Made by a program: the position numbers and the translations under genes. Below, one piece after another: positions 1-8,027 of a stretch of 64,000 bases of DNA (positions are counted from its first letter, which is position 1; each line of letters opens with the position of its first letter). The notes under the pieces are model-generated. The model was not told where the DNA came from, made no database searches, and saw nothing but the letters and a program-made list of their open reading frames with translations. Source of the DNA: KK5 sp034043675 (GTDB lineage: Bacteria; Pseudomonadota; Gammaproteobacteria; Burkholderiales; Burkholderiaceae_C); contig NZ_JAXCLA010000009.1 in the NCBI RefSeq assembly GCF_034043675.1, positions 248,001-312,000 of the forward strand. Direction: 5' to 3'.

Positions 1-358
1 CAGCGCTCCGGTCGTGTTCGAACTGGAGCTCGACGCCGTGCTGGCGCGCTCGCTGCCGAAGCTGGAGGCAATCCCGCGCCAGCAGGCCGTGCTGCGCGAC
101 ATCGCGGTGATGGTCGGCGACCAGGTCACGCACGAGGCGTTGATGAGCGCGATCCATGGATCGGCACACGGCGGCCTGATCCGCTCCGCCCGCCTGTTCG
201 ACGTCTTCAAGCCCGCGCAGGGTGAGGAACGTTCGATGGCTGTGCGCCTTGAACTGCTCGACGACGAGGCCACGCTGACCGACGAACGCATCGAGCAGGC
301 GGTGACCGCCGTCGTCCAGGCGCTGTCCGAGCGACTCGGCGCGCGCCTGCGCGGGTGA
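1..358 (+). CDS. pheT: Phenylalanine--tRNA ligase beta subunit, C-terminal part
   Basis: The reading frame is open from base 2 and runs into the window, so only about the last 118 residues of this roughly 800-residue protein are present. They form the FDX-ACB (RRM-like anticodon-binding) domain that closes every bacterial PheT: a P-R-x6-RDIAVMV opening strand, the RSARLFDVFK segment and the terminal ERIEQAVTAVVQAL helix. PheT pairs with PheS to charge tRNA-Phe in the cytoplasm. It is followed 33 bases later by ihfA, the conserved pheST-ihfA order of proteobacteria. Identification is secure; the 5' part lies outside the window. Confidence 0.95.
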   Translation, partial: SAPVVFELELDAVLARSLPKLEAIPRQQAVLRDIAVMVGDQVTHEALMSAIHGSAHGGLIRSARLFDVFKPAQGEERSMAVRLELLDDEATLTDERIEQAVTAVVQALSERLGARLRG

Positions 359-391
359 TGCAAGAAGAAGAGTGAGACCGGGGACGGACCA

Positions 392-778
392 ATGAGGATC
401 GACATGAGCGACGACAACAACAACGATGACGTCACACCGCCGCGCCTGCTGCTGCCCAGCATCGAGACGCCGACGCTGACCAAGGCCGACCTGGCCGAGT
501 TGCTGTTCGACAAGCTCGGCCTGAACAAGCGCGAGTCAAAGGACATGGTCGAGGCCTATTTCGACATCGTCCACAGCACGCTGGTGCGTGGTGACGACGT
601 GAAGCTCTCCGGCTTCGGCAACTTCAACATCCGCCGCAAGGCGCCACGCCCGGGCCGCAATCCGCGCACCGGCGAATCGATCCCGATCAAGGCGCGCAAT
701 GTGGTCACTTTTCACGCCAGCCACAAACTGAAGGAACAGGTGCAAGGTGATACACCCGTCGAGGATGACTTCGAGTAG
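392..778 (+). CDS. ihfA: Integration host factor alpha subunit
   Basis: Nucleoid-associated DNA-bending protein that acts as a heterodimer with IhfB in recombination, replication and sigma-54 transcription. The TLTKADLAELLF start of the conserved fold begins at residue 28. The FGNF turn lies at 75-78, and the beta-arm GRNPRTGE at 88-95 carries the proline that intercalates into the minor groove. The protein is 128 residues against about 100 for most IHF-alpha, because of an acidic, Asn-rich N-terminal tail of about 27 residues. A second in-frame ATG at 404 is an equally possible start. It follows pheT and precedes a MerR-type gene, the usual betaproteobacterial arrangement. Confidence 0.95.
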   Translation: MRIDMSDDNNNDDVTPPRLLLPSIETPTLTKADLAELLFDKLGLNKRESKDMVEAYFDIVHSTLVRGDDVKLSGFGNFNIRRKAPRPGRNPRTGESIPIKARNVVTFHASHKLKEQVQGDTPVEDDFE

Positions 779-813
779 AGTCTGTCCTCCCCACCGGAAG
801 CCCTTGTTTTTGA

Positions 814-1254
814 ATGGATAAGTCCCTGCCCTCGATACCGGCGAAGCGCTACTTCACCATCGGTGAGGTGAGCGACCTGTGCGGCGTCAAGCCGTACGTG
901 CTGCGCTATTGGGAGCAGGAGTTCACCCAGCTCAAACCGATGAAGCGGCGCGGCAACCGGCGCTACTACCAGCACCACGAAGTGCTGCTGATCCGCCGCA
1001 TCCGCGACCTGCTGTACGACCAGGGTTTCACGATCAGTGGCGCTCGCAACCAGTTGACCGACGGCCCGCGCGCCGGCGCTGCGGACCTGTCCCCGTTCAG
1101 TCCGGACGAGAGCGACATGATCGCCATCGCCGGTCTCGACGGCGATCAAGGCCTCGAAGCCGCGAACAGAGAAGACCTGCTGCCGAGCGGCCGCCTGTCG
1201 ATCGATCAGGTCCGCGCGGAACTGCTTTCGATTCGCGAGTCTCTTCTTGCCTGA
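814..1254 (+). CDS. MerR family transcriptional regulator
   Basis: A 146-residue cytoplasmic DNA-binding protein. Residues 13-37 hold the MerR winged-helix signature (FTIGEVSDLCGVKPYVLRYWE), followed by the KRRGNRRYY wing and a second HTH segment (HHEVLLIRRIRDLLYDQGFTI). No cysteine-rich effector loop follows, so it is not a metal sensor of the MerR/CueR kind; the C-terminal part is short and resembles a dimerisation helix. The gene sits directly behind ihfA and in front of tRNA-Pro, where many beta- and gammaproteobacteria carry this MerR-type gene. The effector and target are unknown. Confidence 0.88.
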   Translation: MDKSLPSIPAKRYFTIGEVSDLCGVKPYVLRYWEQEFTQLKPMKRRGNRRYYQHHEVLLIRRIRDLLYDQGFTISGARNQLTDGPRAGAADLSPFSPDESDMIAIAGLDGDQGLEAANREDLLPSGRLSIDQVRAELLSIRESLLA

Positions 1255-1276
1255 GCGGTGAAATCCTGCATATAAT
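1247..1276 (+). promoter_or_regulatory. Sigma-70 promoter of tRNA-Pro
   Basis: A -35 box TTGCCT at 1247-1252 and a perfect -10 box TATAAT at 1271-1276 are separated by 18 bases. The expected start point near 1283 lies about 6 bases before the mature tRNA. The -35 overlaps the end of the MerR gene, so the tRNA is transcribed independently. Confidence 0.8.
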
Positions 1277-1288
1277 GCAAGGCTCAGT

Positions 1289-1365
1289 CGGAGCGTAGCG
1301 CAGCCTGGTAGCGCACTTGCATGGGGTGCAAGGGGTCGCGAGTTCGAATCCCGCCGTTCCGACCA
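1289..1365 (+). tRNA. tRNA-Pro (anticodon GGG)
   Basis: A 77-nt cloverleaf with the CCA tail encoded in the DNA. The acceptor arm starts CGGAGCG. The anticodon stem is CUUGC/GCAAG around the loop AUGGGGU, giving anticodon GGG, and the T-loop is GUUCGAAUC. It has its own promoter upstream and a Rho-independent terminator downstream. tRNA 3' ends are common targets for tyrosine integrases, and the sequence beyond this one is accessory in character. Confidence 0.97.
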
Positions 1366-1383
1366 GAAATAGCAAGACAGATC

Positions 1384-1418
1384 AAGGACTTAGAAGCTTC
1401 GGCCTCTAAGTCCTTTTT
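1384..1418 (+). terminator. Rho-independent terminator of tRNA-Pro
   Basis: Bases 1384-1394 (AAGGACTTAGA) pair perfectly with 1405-1415 (TCTAAGTCCTT). The top of the stem continues, after one A-C mismatch, into a GC-closed UUCG tetraloop at 1398-1401. A run of five T follows at 1414-1418. Confidence 0.92.
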
Positions 1419-1673
1419 CATTTGCTTCTCGATTTTTCGTTTTGGGGGCAACCGTAGGGGCAACCAAGATCACTCAAGTGGCGTCCTTCCCTCATAGCCG
1501 GCGGCCCCTTCGAAACCGCCAGAGCCGACCCCTGGCCGGTTGGTCGACTGGGACGAATACCGGCCGGTGCCCGACTGATGACATGTCGAGTGGTTTGAAC
1601 CTCATCGCGGTTTTCATGCCACGGGATCACATTGGCGATCAGCCGGCGTTGCAGGCTGCGCTTCGTTGGAGGT
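1419..1673. other. tRNA-proximal stretch with possible integrase-start remnant
   Basis: No complete gene is visible. The 9-mer GGGGCAACC occurs at 1445-1453 and again at 1457-1465, a 12-base period. Translated, this gives a V/M-G-A-T-V-G-A-T-K type peptide like the run that often precedes or begins tyrosine integrases lying behind tRNA genes. The frame then loses any resemblance, so this would be an eroded start only. The assignment rests on pattern memory and position, not on an alignment. Confidence 0.3.
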
Positions 1674-1694
1674 GCTACTTTCAAGTAAAGTAGC
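1674..1694. promoter_or_regulatory. Palindromic operator candidate before the HTH/nucleotidyltransferase pair
   Basis: GCTACTTT at 1674-1681 and AAAGTAGC at 1687-1694 are perfect 8-base inverted arms around a 5-base centre. The site ends 7 bases before the ATG at 1702, where an autoregulating HTH antitoxin would be expected to bind. The function is inferred from symmetry and position. Confidence 0.5.
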
Positions 1695-1701
1695 GCCTTA
1701 C

Positions 1702-2814
1702 ATGGCAAGTAGCATCTTTCAAACCGAGTCTACGAACGGGCTGGCGGACGGATTCTTCCATTTCGAAGGTCGGGGCACGCGCGCGCCCGTGCTGGTGCAG
1801 ATCAAGGCGACGACGAACGCGCGGGATCTTCGCGATGCCATGTTGGGACTCGTCTACCAGTTGGAGGAACCGAACCATCAGGGCGACATGGCCTTGTGTT
1901 TGCTGGTGAAGTCCCGGCTGACGTCCTCGCGCTTGATGGAAGAGCTGGATCGGTTCCGAAGAATTCTCGAGCCTGGCCTCAAGGACAGGATCTTTCTCGC
2001 TGCCATGAACGACCATGGCGGCATCCATGGGCGCTTACCGGATGGCGATGTCCGCTCCGGCGAGTACGGACTCCTCCCATTCCTGCACGAGGCGGTTCGT
2101 TCGACGCTGAGTCAGGGGGGTAAGAAGGTCAGTCGGCAGGCCGTCAAGTCCGCGCTGATCAACCGATGGGTGCGCGGGGAAGGGCGGCAAACGATGCCGG
2201 GCCTCCAGCACGATACAGGTGCGAGCCGTCCGACCATACAGGCGGCGTTGTCGGATCTGATGGCGATGGGCGTCCTGGACCACTTGCCGTCGCCCCATGG
2301 CGTCAGCCTGTATCAGATGCCTTGGCCGGCTTGGCGAGCGCTTGCCGGAGAGCATGCGGGGCTGCGCCGCAGCTATCGCTATGTCGATGCCACGGGCCTC
2401 GCTCGATCGCCGGTGCGGATGGCCGAAAGATTGGCACATCCACGGAACGAGGATCGGCGCGGACTTGTGGCCTTGGGTGGTGTACTGGGTGCGCGCCACT
2501 ACTTTGCCGACCTCAACCTGTCCGCACCGACGCGACTTGATCTGAGCATCTACGACGGGGACCTGGGCTTCGTGCGTGAACTGGATGGTGGTTTGGTGTT
2601 GAGTGACGATCCGCAAGCCAGGCCAGTGCTGGTGGTCCATCGGACCATCGACCGCGAGGCCTCTGCGACGATTGCGCCCGAGGGCGCCGTCGCGTCCCCG
2701 ATGGATTGCATGGCTGATCTTATCGAGAGCGGCCTGTTGGAACAGGCCGAGGAGTTCTCCTGGCGACTGAACAAGTTGGCGGAGGAGAACTTCGTCAAGA
2801 GGCTCAACCTATGA
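1702..2814 (+). CDS. HTH protein of an AbiE-like two-gene system (putative antitoxin/regulator)
   Basis: A 370-residue protein with no signal peptide or membrane segment. Residues 20-115 form an alpha/beta region (LVQIKATT, then ALCLLVKSR and IFLAAMNDHGG) that could be a degenerate nuclease-like fold. A winged-helix segment at about 165-200 reads TGASRPTIQAALSDLMAMG, with a KKVSRQAVKSALINR helix pair just before it. The rest is uncharacterised. It overlaps the next gene by four bases (ATGA), so the two are translationally coupled. A regulator with a wHTH followed by a nucleotidyltransferase-like gene matches the AbiEi/AbiEii order, although the domain layout is longer than classical AbiEi. 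The frame is open from a TTG at 1666; the ATG at 1702 was chosen because it leaves the palindrome upstream. Confidence 0.6.
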   Translation: MASSIFQTESTNGLADGFFHFEGRGTRAPVLVQIKATTNARDLRDAMLGLVYQLEEPNHQGDMALCLLVKSRLTSSRLMEELDRFRRILEPGLKDRIFLAAMNDHGGIHGRLPDGDVRSGEYGLLPFLHEAVRSTLSQGGKKVSRQAVKSALINRWVRGEGRQTMPGLQHDTGASRPTIQAALSDLMAMGVLDHLPSPHGVSLYQMPWPAWRALAGEHAGLRRSYRYVDATGLARSPVRMAERLAHPRNEDRRGLVALGGVLGARHYFADLNLSAPTRLDLSIYDGDLGFVRELDGGLVLSDDPQARPVLVVHRTIDREASATIAPEGAVASPMDCMADLIESGLLEQAEEFSWRLNKLAEENFVKRLNL

Positions 2815-3740
2815 CAATTTTGGATCTGCTGTCTCCCGAAAAAGTGCTGCGTCAAGTTGCGGATGCCATCCCTGACGAAGCGCGGCGATCGGTCATCGTC
2901 ATAGGCAGCCTGGCTGCCGCGTTTCGCTTCTTCGAGGACGATGAACATGCGGCCGTGCGAACGAAGGATGTCGACGCCATGGCCGCGCCGGGACTCAAGG
3001 CCTTGATGACCGCCAAGGACATCGCGGAACAGTTACTGAGCAGCGGATGGACCCAGCGGGTGGATCAGAAATTTGGTCCGCCGGGTTCTCCAATGGATGA
3101 CCTCGAAGCCCTGCCGATGGTCAGACTTCGGCCCCCAGGCCAGTCGGCCTGGTTCCTGGAACTGTTGGCCGCTCCGATTTCTGAAGATCTGACAGACAAG
3201 CCCAGCTCGGGCAAACGCTTACAACGACTTGTCACCGCCGTCGGAGACTTCGTAATCTGCAGTTTCGACTACCTGGCGCTTGCCGAATGGCGACCTTTCG
3301 AAACGAGGTTCGGTGTCAAGATCGCTCGTCCGGAAATGATGGCGCTGGCCAACCTGCTCCACCATCCTCGGATCGGTGAGGCGAGGATCGGCGGCACTGA
3401 CGAAAAGCGCTCGAACAAGGATCTCGGGCGGGTGCTAGCGCTCGCCTATCTCGCGCTTGAGCGGGATCGACGCCTGGACCTTGACGAGTTCGCCGAATGG
3501 CCTGTGTCGATGTGGCAGGCGCTGCAGGACAAATTCGGGCAGGAAGCAGCGGCTCTGGCCCTGAGGGCTGGCCAAGGGATCGCAGCGCTGCTAGCTAGCC
3601 CGCCGGATCTCCAACAGGCGCTCGTCAACGCCAACAACGGCTTGCTCGCGTCCAAGAACGTGAACATCGAGGTCTTCGCCGCGGTCGGCCGCCAACTTAC
3701 GGCCGAGGTCATCGAGCCCCTCGCGGCTGCCGTTAACTGA
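2811..3740 (+). CDS. Nucleotidyltransferase-like protein (AbiEii-type toxin candidate)
   Basis: A 309-residue soluble protein. The N-terminal third carries a pol-beta-type nucleotidyltransferase pattern: VIGSLAAAFRF at 30-40 (the Gly-Ser turn) followed by TKDVDAM at 51-57, whose two Asp would bind metal. In AbiEii and related toxins this fold transfers nucleotides to tRNA or other RNA. Here the GS-to-DxD spacing is close to the family and a later acidic partner residue (FLELLAAP) is present. It is coupled by an ATGA overlap to the upstream HTH gene, with no other gene in the unit. The toxin/antitoxin roles are inference; a housekeeping nucleotidyltransferase is less likely because of the tRNA-linked accessory setting. 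Confidence 0.6.
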   Translation: MTILDLLSPEKVLRQVADAIPDEARRSVIVIGSLAAAFRFFEDDEHAAVRTKDVDAMAAPGLKALMTAKDIAEQLLSSGWTQRVDQKFGPPGSPMDDLEALPMVRLRPPGQSAWFLELLAAPISEDLTDKPSSGKRLQRLVTAVGDFVICSFDYLALAEWRPFETRFGVKIARPEMMALANLLHHPRIGEARIGGTDEKRSNKDLGRVLALAYLALERDRRLDLDEFAEWPVSMWQALQDKFGQEAAALALRAGQGIAALLASPPDLQQALVNANNGLLASKNVNIEVFAAVGRQLTAEVIEPLAAAVN

Positions 3741-4096
3741 GGCAGCCGGACACTAACCCGTCGGTTTGCCGACCCGCCTTGCCCATCTGTCTGTTTGCCG
3801 TCGTTTGCCGTTGAGCCTAGGCGAGCCAGTGCGAGGGTGGCGTATGCCTTCTGCGCATTGATCTCGGCCAACACCATCGAAAATGCCGTTACTGCCTAGC
3901 GAGCGAACTAATTTGACTGCTAGCCAGTCTCCTGTTTTGCAGATCAGGGTCTTTACCGATGTCGGAGGCACTTACAGCATCCAACCCCAAGCATCGGCGA
4001 TTGCAGGCAAGCCATTGTTTTTCCCAAAGTTTCTGCGACTGGCTCGATAGCTGCTTGATGGCGCGCTCGACGACAACAAGGACAGGGAGGAAACCA
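3741..4096. other. Intergenic stretch, no gene supported
   Basis: These 356 bases separate the nucleotidyltransferase gene from the PEP-CTERM gene. No ribosome-binding site plus coherent frame is visible, and no strong hairpin with a T-run. A frame stays open from 3959 into the next gene but lacks a plausible start; that gene is better begun at 4097. Nothing else is recognised. Confidence 0.5.
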
Positions 4097-4777
4097 ATGA
4101 ACACTTTCGGTACAGTCGCTCGCTTCGTTCGCCGCGGCATGCTTGCTGTCGTCTTGCTTGGGGCCGGAGCATGCCAGGCATCGCTCGTCACGTTGACATT
4201 TGAAGGTTTGTCGGACCTCGCCAAAGTCGGCGATTTCTATGATGGCGGACTGGACGGAGCCGGCCAGGGCCCTGGCCCGGACGATGGCATAAAGTTCAGC
4301 TCCGACGCGATCGCCCTGATCGCTAGCTCCGCCGGTGGCTCCGGCGTCTTCTCCGGCGCTCCTTCCGGCGTCGGTGCGCTGTTTTTCCTCAGCGGTGCCG
4401 GCACCACGATCAATGTCGCCGCGGGCTTCAGCAACGAGTTCTCGCTGTTCTATTCGGCATTCGCCGGTGGCAGCTTCAGCATCTACGATGGCCTGGACGG
4501 TACGGGGACACTGCTGGGCTCCGAGACCTTGGCGGTCACGCCGAATACGTCGAACCAGTTGAACGCCTGGGTGGAAGGCATTGCGGATTTTTCCGGTACA
4601 GCCCACTCCGTTGTGCTCAGTGGCGTTGCCAACAGGATCCTGTTCGACAACCTGTCCTTCGATATCGGGGCCGCCGACAACTCTATCCCGGAGCCAGGCA
4701 GCTTGCCGCTTGTCGTCACGGCAGCGGCAGTCCTGGGTTTGGCTGGACAACGGCGCGCCCGCGCTCTTCGTAGTTGA
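4097..4777 (+). CDS. PEP-CTERM sorting domain protein
   Basis: A secreted 226-residue protein. The ATG at 4097 follows a good ribosome-binding site (GGGAGGAAACCA). It gives a signal peptide: Arg-rich start, hydrophobic MLAVVLLGAGA, then a Cys-Gln-Ala cleavage region. The mature part is Gly/Ser/Asp-rich with beta-strand character (VTLTFEGL, FSIYDGLDGTGTLLG, ILFDNLSF). The C-terminus has the tripartite PEP-CTERM signal: IPEPGSLPL, a hydrophobic helix and a closing RRARALRS. Exosortase recognises such tails and anchors the protein to the outer surface with exopolysaccharide. No exosortase gene lies in this window, so it must be elsewhere. The ligand or structural role is unknown. Confidence 0.88.
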   Translation: MNTFGTVARFVRRGMLAVVLLGAGACQASLVTLTFEGLSDLAKVGDFYDGGLDGAGQGPGPDDGIKFSSDAIALIASSAGGSGVFSGAPSGVGALFFLSGAGTTINVAAGFSNEFSLFYSAFAGGSFSIYDGLDGTGTLLGSETLAVTPNTSNQLNAWVEGIADFSGTAHSVVLSGVANRILFDNLSFDIGAADNSIPEPGSLPLVVTAAAVLGLAGQRRARALRS

Positions 4778-5169
4778 GCGCGGCTGCCCGGCGCGGTCCT
4801 TCGGGGTGCCCTCGGGGATAGATCCGGACAGGCCTCAGCGGTGAGCTCGCTGCGCGTGCTGCGGCCGGGTGCCTCGTGTTTCGCCAAGGCCCGTTCGTCG
4901 CACCTTCAATCACGCGTTGACCAAGCTCCAGGAAGGTGGTCATCGCGATGGATCTCATTGGACCCGTCCATTCGCACAGTGTTTGGGACTGCTCCGGGGC
5001 GGGTGTGAGACTCACCAGATCGCGGCTGGTGTTGTCTGCGCGGAACTGTGTCGATGAGCACAAATACTTAGCCCGGTCGACAGCTTGTGCACCGTAAATT
5101 CAGGGTTTACCCGAATTTATCATCTTCAATGGGCAGGATGCACGCTGTCTTCATAAGAGGTGTACCGAA
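4778..5169. other. Intergenic stretch, no gene supported
   Basis: This is a 392-base gap. It contains short open frames without ribosome-binding sites and an AT-richer patch around 5065-5140 that may hold a promoter for the genes to the right; no convincing -35/-10 pair was found. No structural RNA is recognised. Confidence 0.4.
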
Positions 5170-5268
5170 ATGGAACTGATCATTGCCACTCTGGCCGTCT
5201 CTGTCATTGCGCTTTTTGGCCAATTGGGCGATTCACTGGGCCGAGGCTTCCGGATCCGCCGCGGTTGA
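5170..5268 (+). CDS. Possible small membrane peptide
   Basis: A 32-residue frame. A plausible ribosome-binding site (AAGAGGTG) ends about 8 bases before the ATG. The peptide has a hydrophobic first half (LIIATLAVSVIALFG) and a basic tail (RGFRIRRG), the look of a single-pass small membrane protein. It lies just before the c-di-GMP gene. No family is recognised, and conservation would be needed to accept it. Confidence 0.3.
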   Translation: MELIIATLAVSVIALFGQLGDSLGRGFRIRRG

Positions 5269-5358
5269 GGTGTAGGGCTTCGCCTGCGCTGGCGAGGTCG
5301 CGACCCTGCGGCAACTCACGCGCAGGTCGAAGTTGCTCGGGAGCCATTCGCAACGCTT

Positions 5359-7224
5359 TTGGCGCCGAAGTCTTGTTCATTTGCGGATCCAGTCCTGATC
5401 GGGACAATCAAGCCAGCTTCACCTCCCGATGCAGGCCCAATGACTCCGCATGCCCCGGTCACGCAGTCACTCAAGATCGAGCTGGATCAGCTGATCGCCA
5501 GCCAGAATTTCGACATCCACTTCCAGCCTATCGTGGATGTGGCGAAAGGCCGGATCATGGGTTACGAGGCGCTCACCCGCGCGCCGGCGACTTCCGCTCT
5601 TCATTCGCCGCTCGTGCTGTTCGACTTGGCCGCCACGGTTGGCAGGCTAATCGAATTGGAGCGGTTGATCACGCGACGAATTGCACGACGCTTCATCGAG
5701 TTGCAGTTGCCGGGTCGCCTGTTCATGAACCTTACGGCGGACACGCTGGTCGCCGCGAAGGATCGACATGAGCTCATTGCGCAGGACCTAGGCGCCATCG
5801 GCGTGCGTCCCTCCAGCGTGGTCCTCGAGCTGACCGAGACGCGTCCGGTGATCGACATGGAATCCTTGGATCAAACGGCAGAGTCGCTGCGGCAGGTCGG
5901 ATTTTCTCTGGCGCTGGACGACCTGGGCGAGGGCTTTGCCAGCCTCAAGCGTTGGGTCGACCTGAGGCCGGAGTTCGTCAAGATCGATCGGCATTTCATC
6001 GACGGCGTGGCGGGCGATCCACTGAAACAGCAGTTCGTGCGCTCGATCCTCGAGATGGCGTCGCAGAGCGAGGCTTGCGTCATCGCCGAGGGCGTCGAGC
6101 AGGAAGGCGATCTTCGGATCCTGCGCGGGATTGGCATCCACTTGTGCCAAGGCTATTTCTTCGCCCGGCCGTCGCCGACTCCGCGCACCAGCCTGCGTGC
6201 CGAGATCGTCCAGCAATTGAACCTGGATCCTGTCGAAGGCGCCACGTCCGAATCCGAAGCGAAAAAGGAAATCGTCGCGCGGGACCTGAGCCGAGCGGTC
6301 CCGACCGCGCACCCCGCAATGACATGCTCGGACGTCATCGCCCTTTTTGCCGCTGACGAGCACCTGTATTCCATGCCCGTGCTCGATGGCGACGGGCCGC
6401 CGCTGGGCATCCTCCGCTCGGCCAGCGTGCTCAAGCGCGGCGCTGAGCGCTTCTTCGTGGACTTGTTCGGCCGCAAGAGCTGCCTGGAACTGATGGATCG
6501 CTCGCCGCTGGTCTTCGATGCCGAGGCCAGTCTGCAGACCATGAGCGAGGCCGTGGCCAATACGGACGACCGCTATATGGTCGATGGTTTCCTCATCACA
6601 CGACAGGGCCGGTATGTGGGTGCTGGACGAACCTCCGACCTGTTCAAGGCCATCGCCAGCCACCAACTGCTGCTCGCGCGTGACGCCAACCCGCTCACGC
6701 TGCTGCCGGGCAACGTGATGATCGAGAGGCAGATGGCGGCCCTGCTGAACTCCGGGGAGGAGTTCGTTGTGGCGTACTGGGACTTGACGTCGTTCAAGCC
6801 CTTCAACGACACACTGGGCTACCGTGCTGGCGACGAAGTGATCCGCTACGTCGGGCGCCTGCTGACGGAGTCCGTGGACGATTCGGGAGGTTTCGTGGGC
6901 CATGTGGGCGGCGATGACTTCATCACGCTGCTGACGACCCCGGACTGGGAGGCGCAATTGGGCCGCATCTGCAAGGACTTCGACCATGGGCTGCATCGCT
7001 TTGTCGATGTGGACACGGCCTTGAACGGCGGCTATCGCGCGCGCAGCCGGCAAGGGGAGGAGACTTTCTATCGGCTTCCGACGCTCTGCGCCGGCGTGCT
7101 GAAGATAGCTCCGGGGCAATTCAGCTCGGTGCGCCAGGTCTCGCTGGGCCTGGTGGAACCCAAGCGCCGTGCGAAGGCGATCTTGGACCGGAGCGGATTT
7201 TTCATTGAGCGGCGTCGGACGTGA
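5359..7224 (+). CDS. EAL - CBS-like - GGDEF c-di-GMP signalling protein
   Basis: A cytoplasmic three-part protein of 621 residues counted from a TTG; an ATG at 5440 (residue 28) is an equally good start. The EAL phosphodiesterase domain (about 40-275) keeps its signature residues: GYEAL (69-72), NLT, LELTE, LDDLGEG, KIDRHFI and AEGVE. That suggests catalytic competence for c-di-GMP hydrolysis. A middle region (about 300-440) with two paired repeats such as LYSMPVLDGDGPPLGIL resembles a CBS pair. The C-terminal GGDEF domain has GGDDF at 517-521 in place of GGDEF or GGEEF, preceded by a shortened fold, so it may be inactive or regulatory. No transmembrane segment is visible. It is a single gene between intergenic stretches. 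Confidence 0.88.
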   Translation: MAPKSCSFADPVLIGTIKPASPPDAGPMTPHAPVTQSLKIELDQLIASQNFDIHFQPIVDVAKGRIMGYEALTRAPATSALHSPLVLFDLAATVGRLIELERLITRRIARRFIELQLPGRLFMNLTADTLVAAKDRHELIAQDLGAIGVRPSSVVLELTETRPVIDMESLDQTAESLRQVGFSLALDDLGEGFASLKRWVDLRPEFVKIDRHFIDGVAGDPLKQQFVRSILEMASQSEACVIAEGVEQEGDLRILRGIGIHLCQGYFFARPSPTPRTSLRAEIVQQLNLDPVEGATSESEAKKEIVARDLSRAVPTAHPAMTCSDVIALFAADEHLYSMPVLDGDGPPLGILRSASVLKRGAERFFVDLFGRKSCLELMDRSPLVFDAEASLQTMSEAVANTDDRYMVDGFLITRQGRYVGAGRTSDLFKAIASHQLLLARDANPLTLLPGNVMIERQMAALLNSGEEFVVAYWDLTSFKPFNDTLGYRAGDEVIRYVGRLLTESVDDSGGFVGHVGGDDFITLLTTPDWEAQLGRICKDFDHGLHRFVDVDTALNGGYRARSRQGEETFYRLPTLCAGVLKIAPGQFSSVRQVSLGLVEPKRRAKAILDRSGFFIERRRT

Positions 7225-7599
7225 GGTTCCGGCGCAGCGAGACACCCGGGCGACCCTGAGGGTGTGACAGCGCTGAATATGCCATCGAGCATTGCGGCTA
7301 TCTGCGCCGAGTCCATGGCGATGCGCGTCTGTCGGCACGACGATGGCGATGCAATCATCCAGGCCGCGTGCCATCCCGGCAATCCAAGCCCCCAGTCAAT
7401 GGACGAGCAGCCTGGTGGAGTGGATCGCTAAAACGCCATCGAACGATGCCGCCACCGGGAACCCGTCCGCCTGGACCTGATCGTTCAGCGAGCGGCCACT
7501 CCAGATCCAACGTACTCGACGCACCACGGCGGCTTGCCAAGCCGCTCCGGCTCCCGACCTTCAGCATGTGCCGAATTCTTGTCGACGCCGCTCCTGGAT
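7225..7599. other. Intergenic stretch, no gene supported
   Basis: 375 bases between the EAL/GGDEF gene and a convergent small gene. ACACCC at 7242-7247 can pair with GGGTGT at 7260-7265, but there is no T-run, so this is only a weak terminator candidate. Nothing else is recognised. Confidence 0.4.
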
Positions 7600-7827
7600 C
7601 TATTGCAATCGCCGGAAACGCAGTCGATCGATGAGGCCATTGCCGTCGGCAGCAGGCTGTCGGTGTTCATCGATGATTTCAAGGCGCCCTTGGGCCGCCA
7701 GCTTCTGCAACTCGCGTGCAGCGCTGTCAAACACCAGGGGATGTTCGAGCGCGCTCCCGGCTCGCGGCAATTCGGTGATCTCGCCAAAACCAGAATCCAG
7801 GTAGGCGTCCATCGCAAGTGATCCCAT
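7600..7827 (-). CDS. Small hypothetical protein
   Basis: A 75-residue soluble acidic protein. The start is strongly supported: reading the minus strand, AAGGAGATGGATC precedes the ATG at 7827. The sequence (LDSGFGEITELPR, then HPLVFDSAARELQKLAAQGRLEII) looks like a compact alpha/beta fold with an Arg-rich C-terminus (RLRFRRLQ). No signal peptide or known motif is seen and the function is unknown. The gene is monocistronic as far as can be seen. Confidence 0.6.
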   Translation of the reverse strand: MGSLAMDAYLDSGFGEITELPRAGSALEHPLVFDSAARELQKLAAQGRLEIIDEHRQPAADGNGLIDRLRFRRLQ

Positions 7828-8027
7828 GATCCATCTCCTTGGGTGATTTCACGTGATGTAGCTGCGGCATGCGGTGAGCCTGGTGCGCTCAGGTGCAGGC
7901 GGCATTTGTTCAGATGCGGGCGTGCCGCAGCCGGGGGTATACCTAGACCTTCCGGTCCCGTCCAGTCATGAGAATCTGGGGTTAACCCTGACGTTGCATC
8001 GAGATGCAACGTCGCCCTAACTCCTCA

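Noticed and set aside
5160..5771. A 203-codon frame on the + strand before the EAL gene
   Set aside because: It has no ribosome-binding site, overlaps the EAL gene in another frame and lacks protein-like composition.
5788..7374. A 528-codon open frame on the minus strand
   Set aside because: It is antisense to the EAL/GGDEF gene, with biased composition and no recognisable motif.
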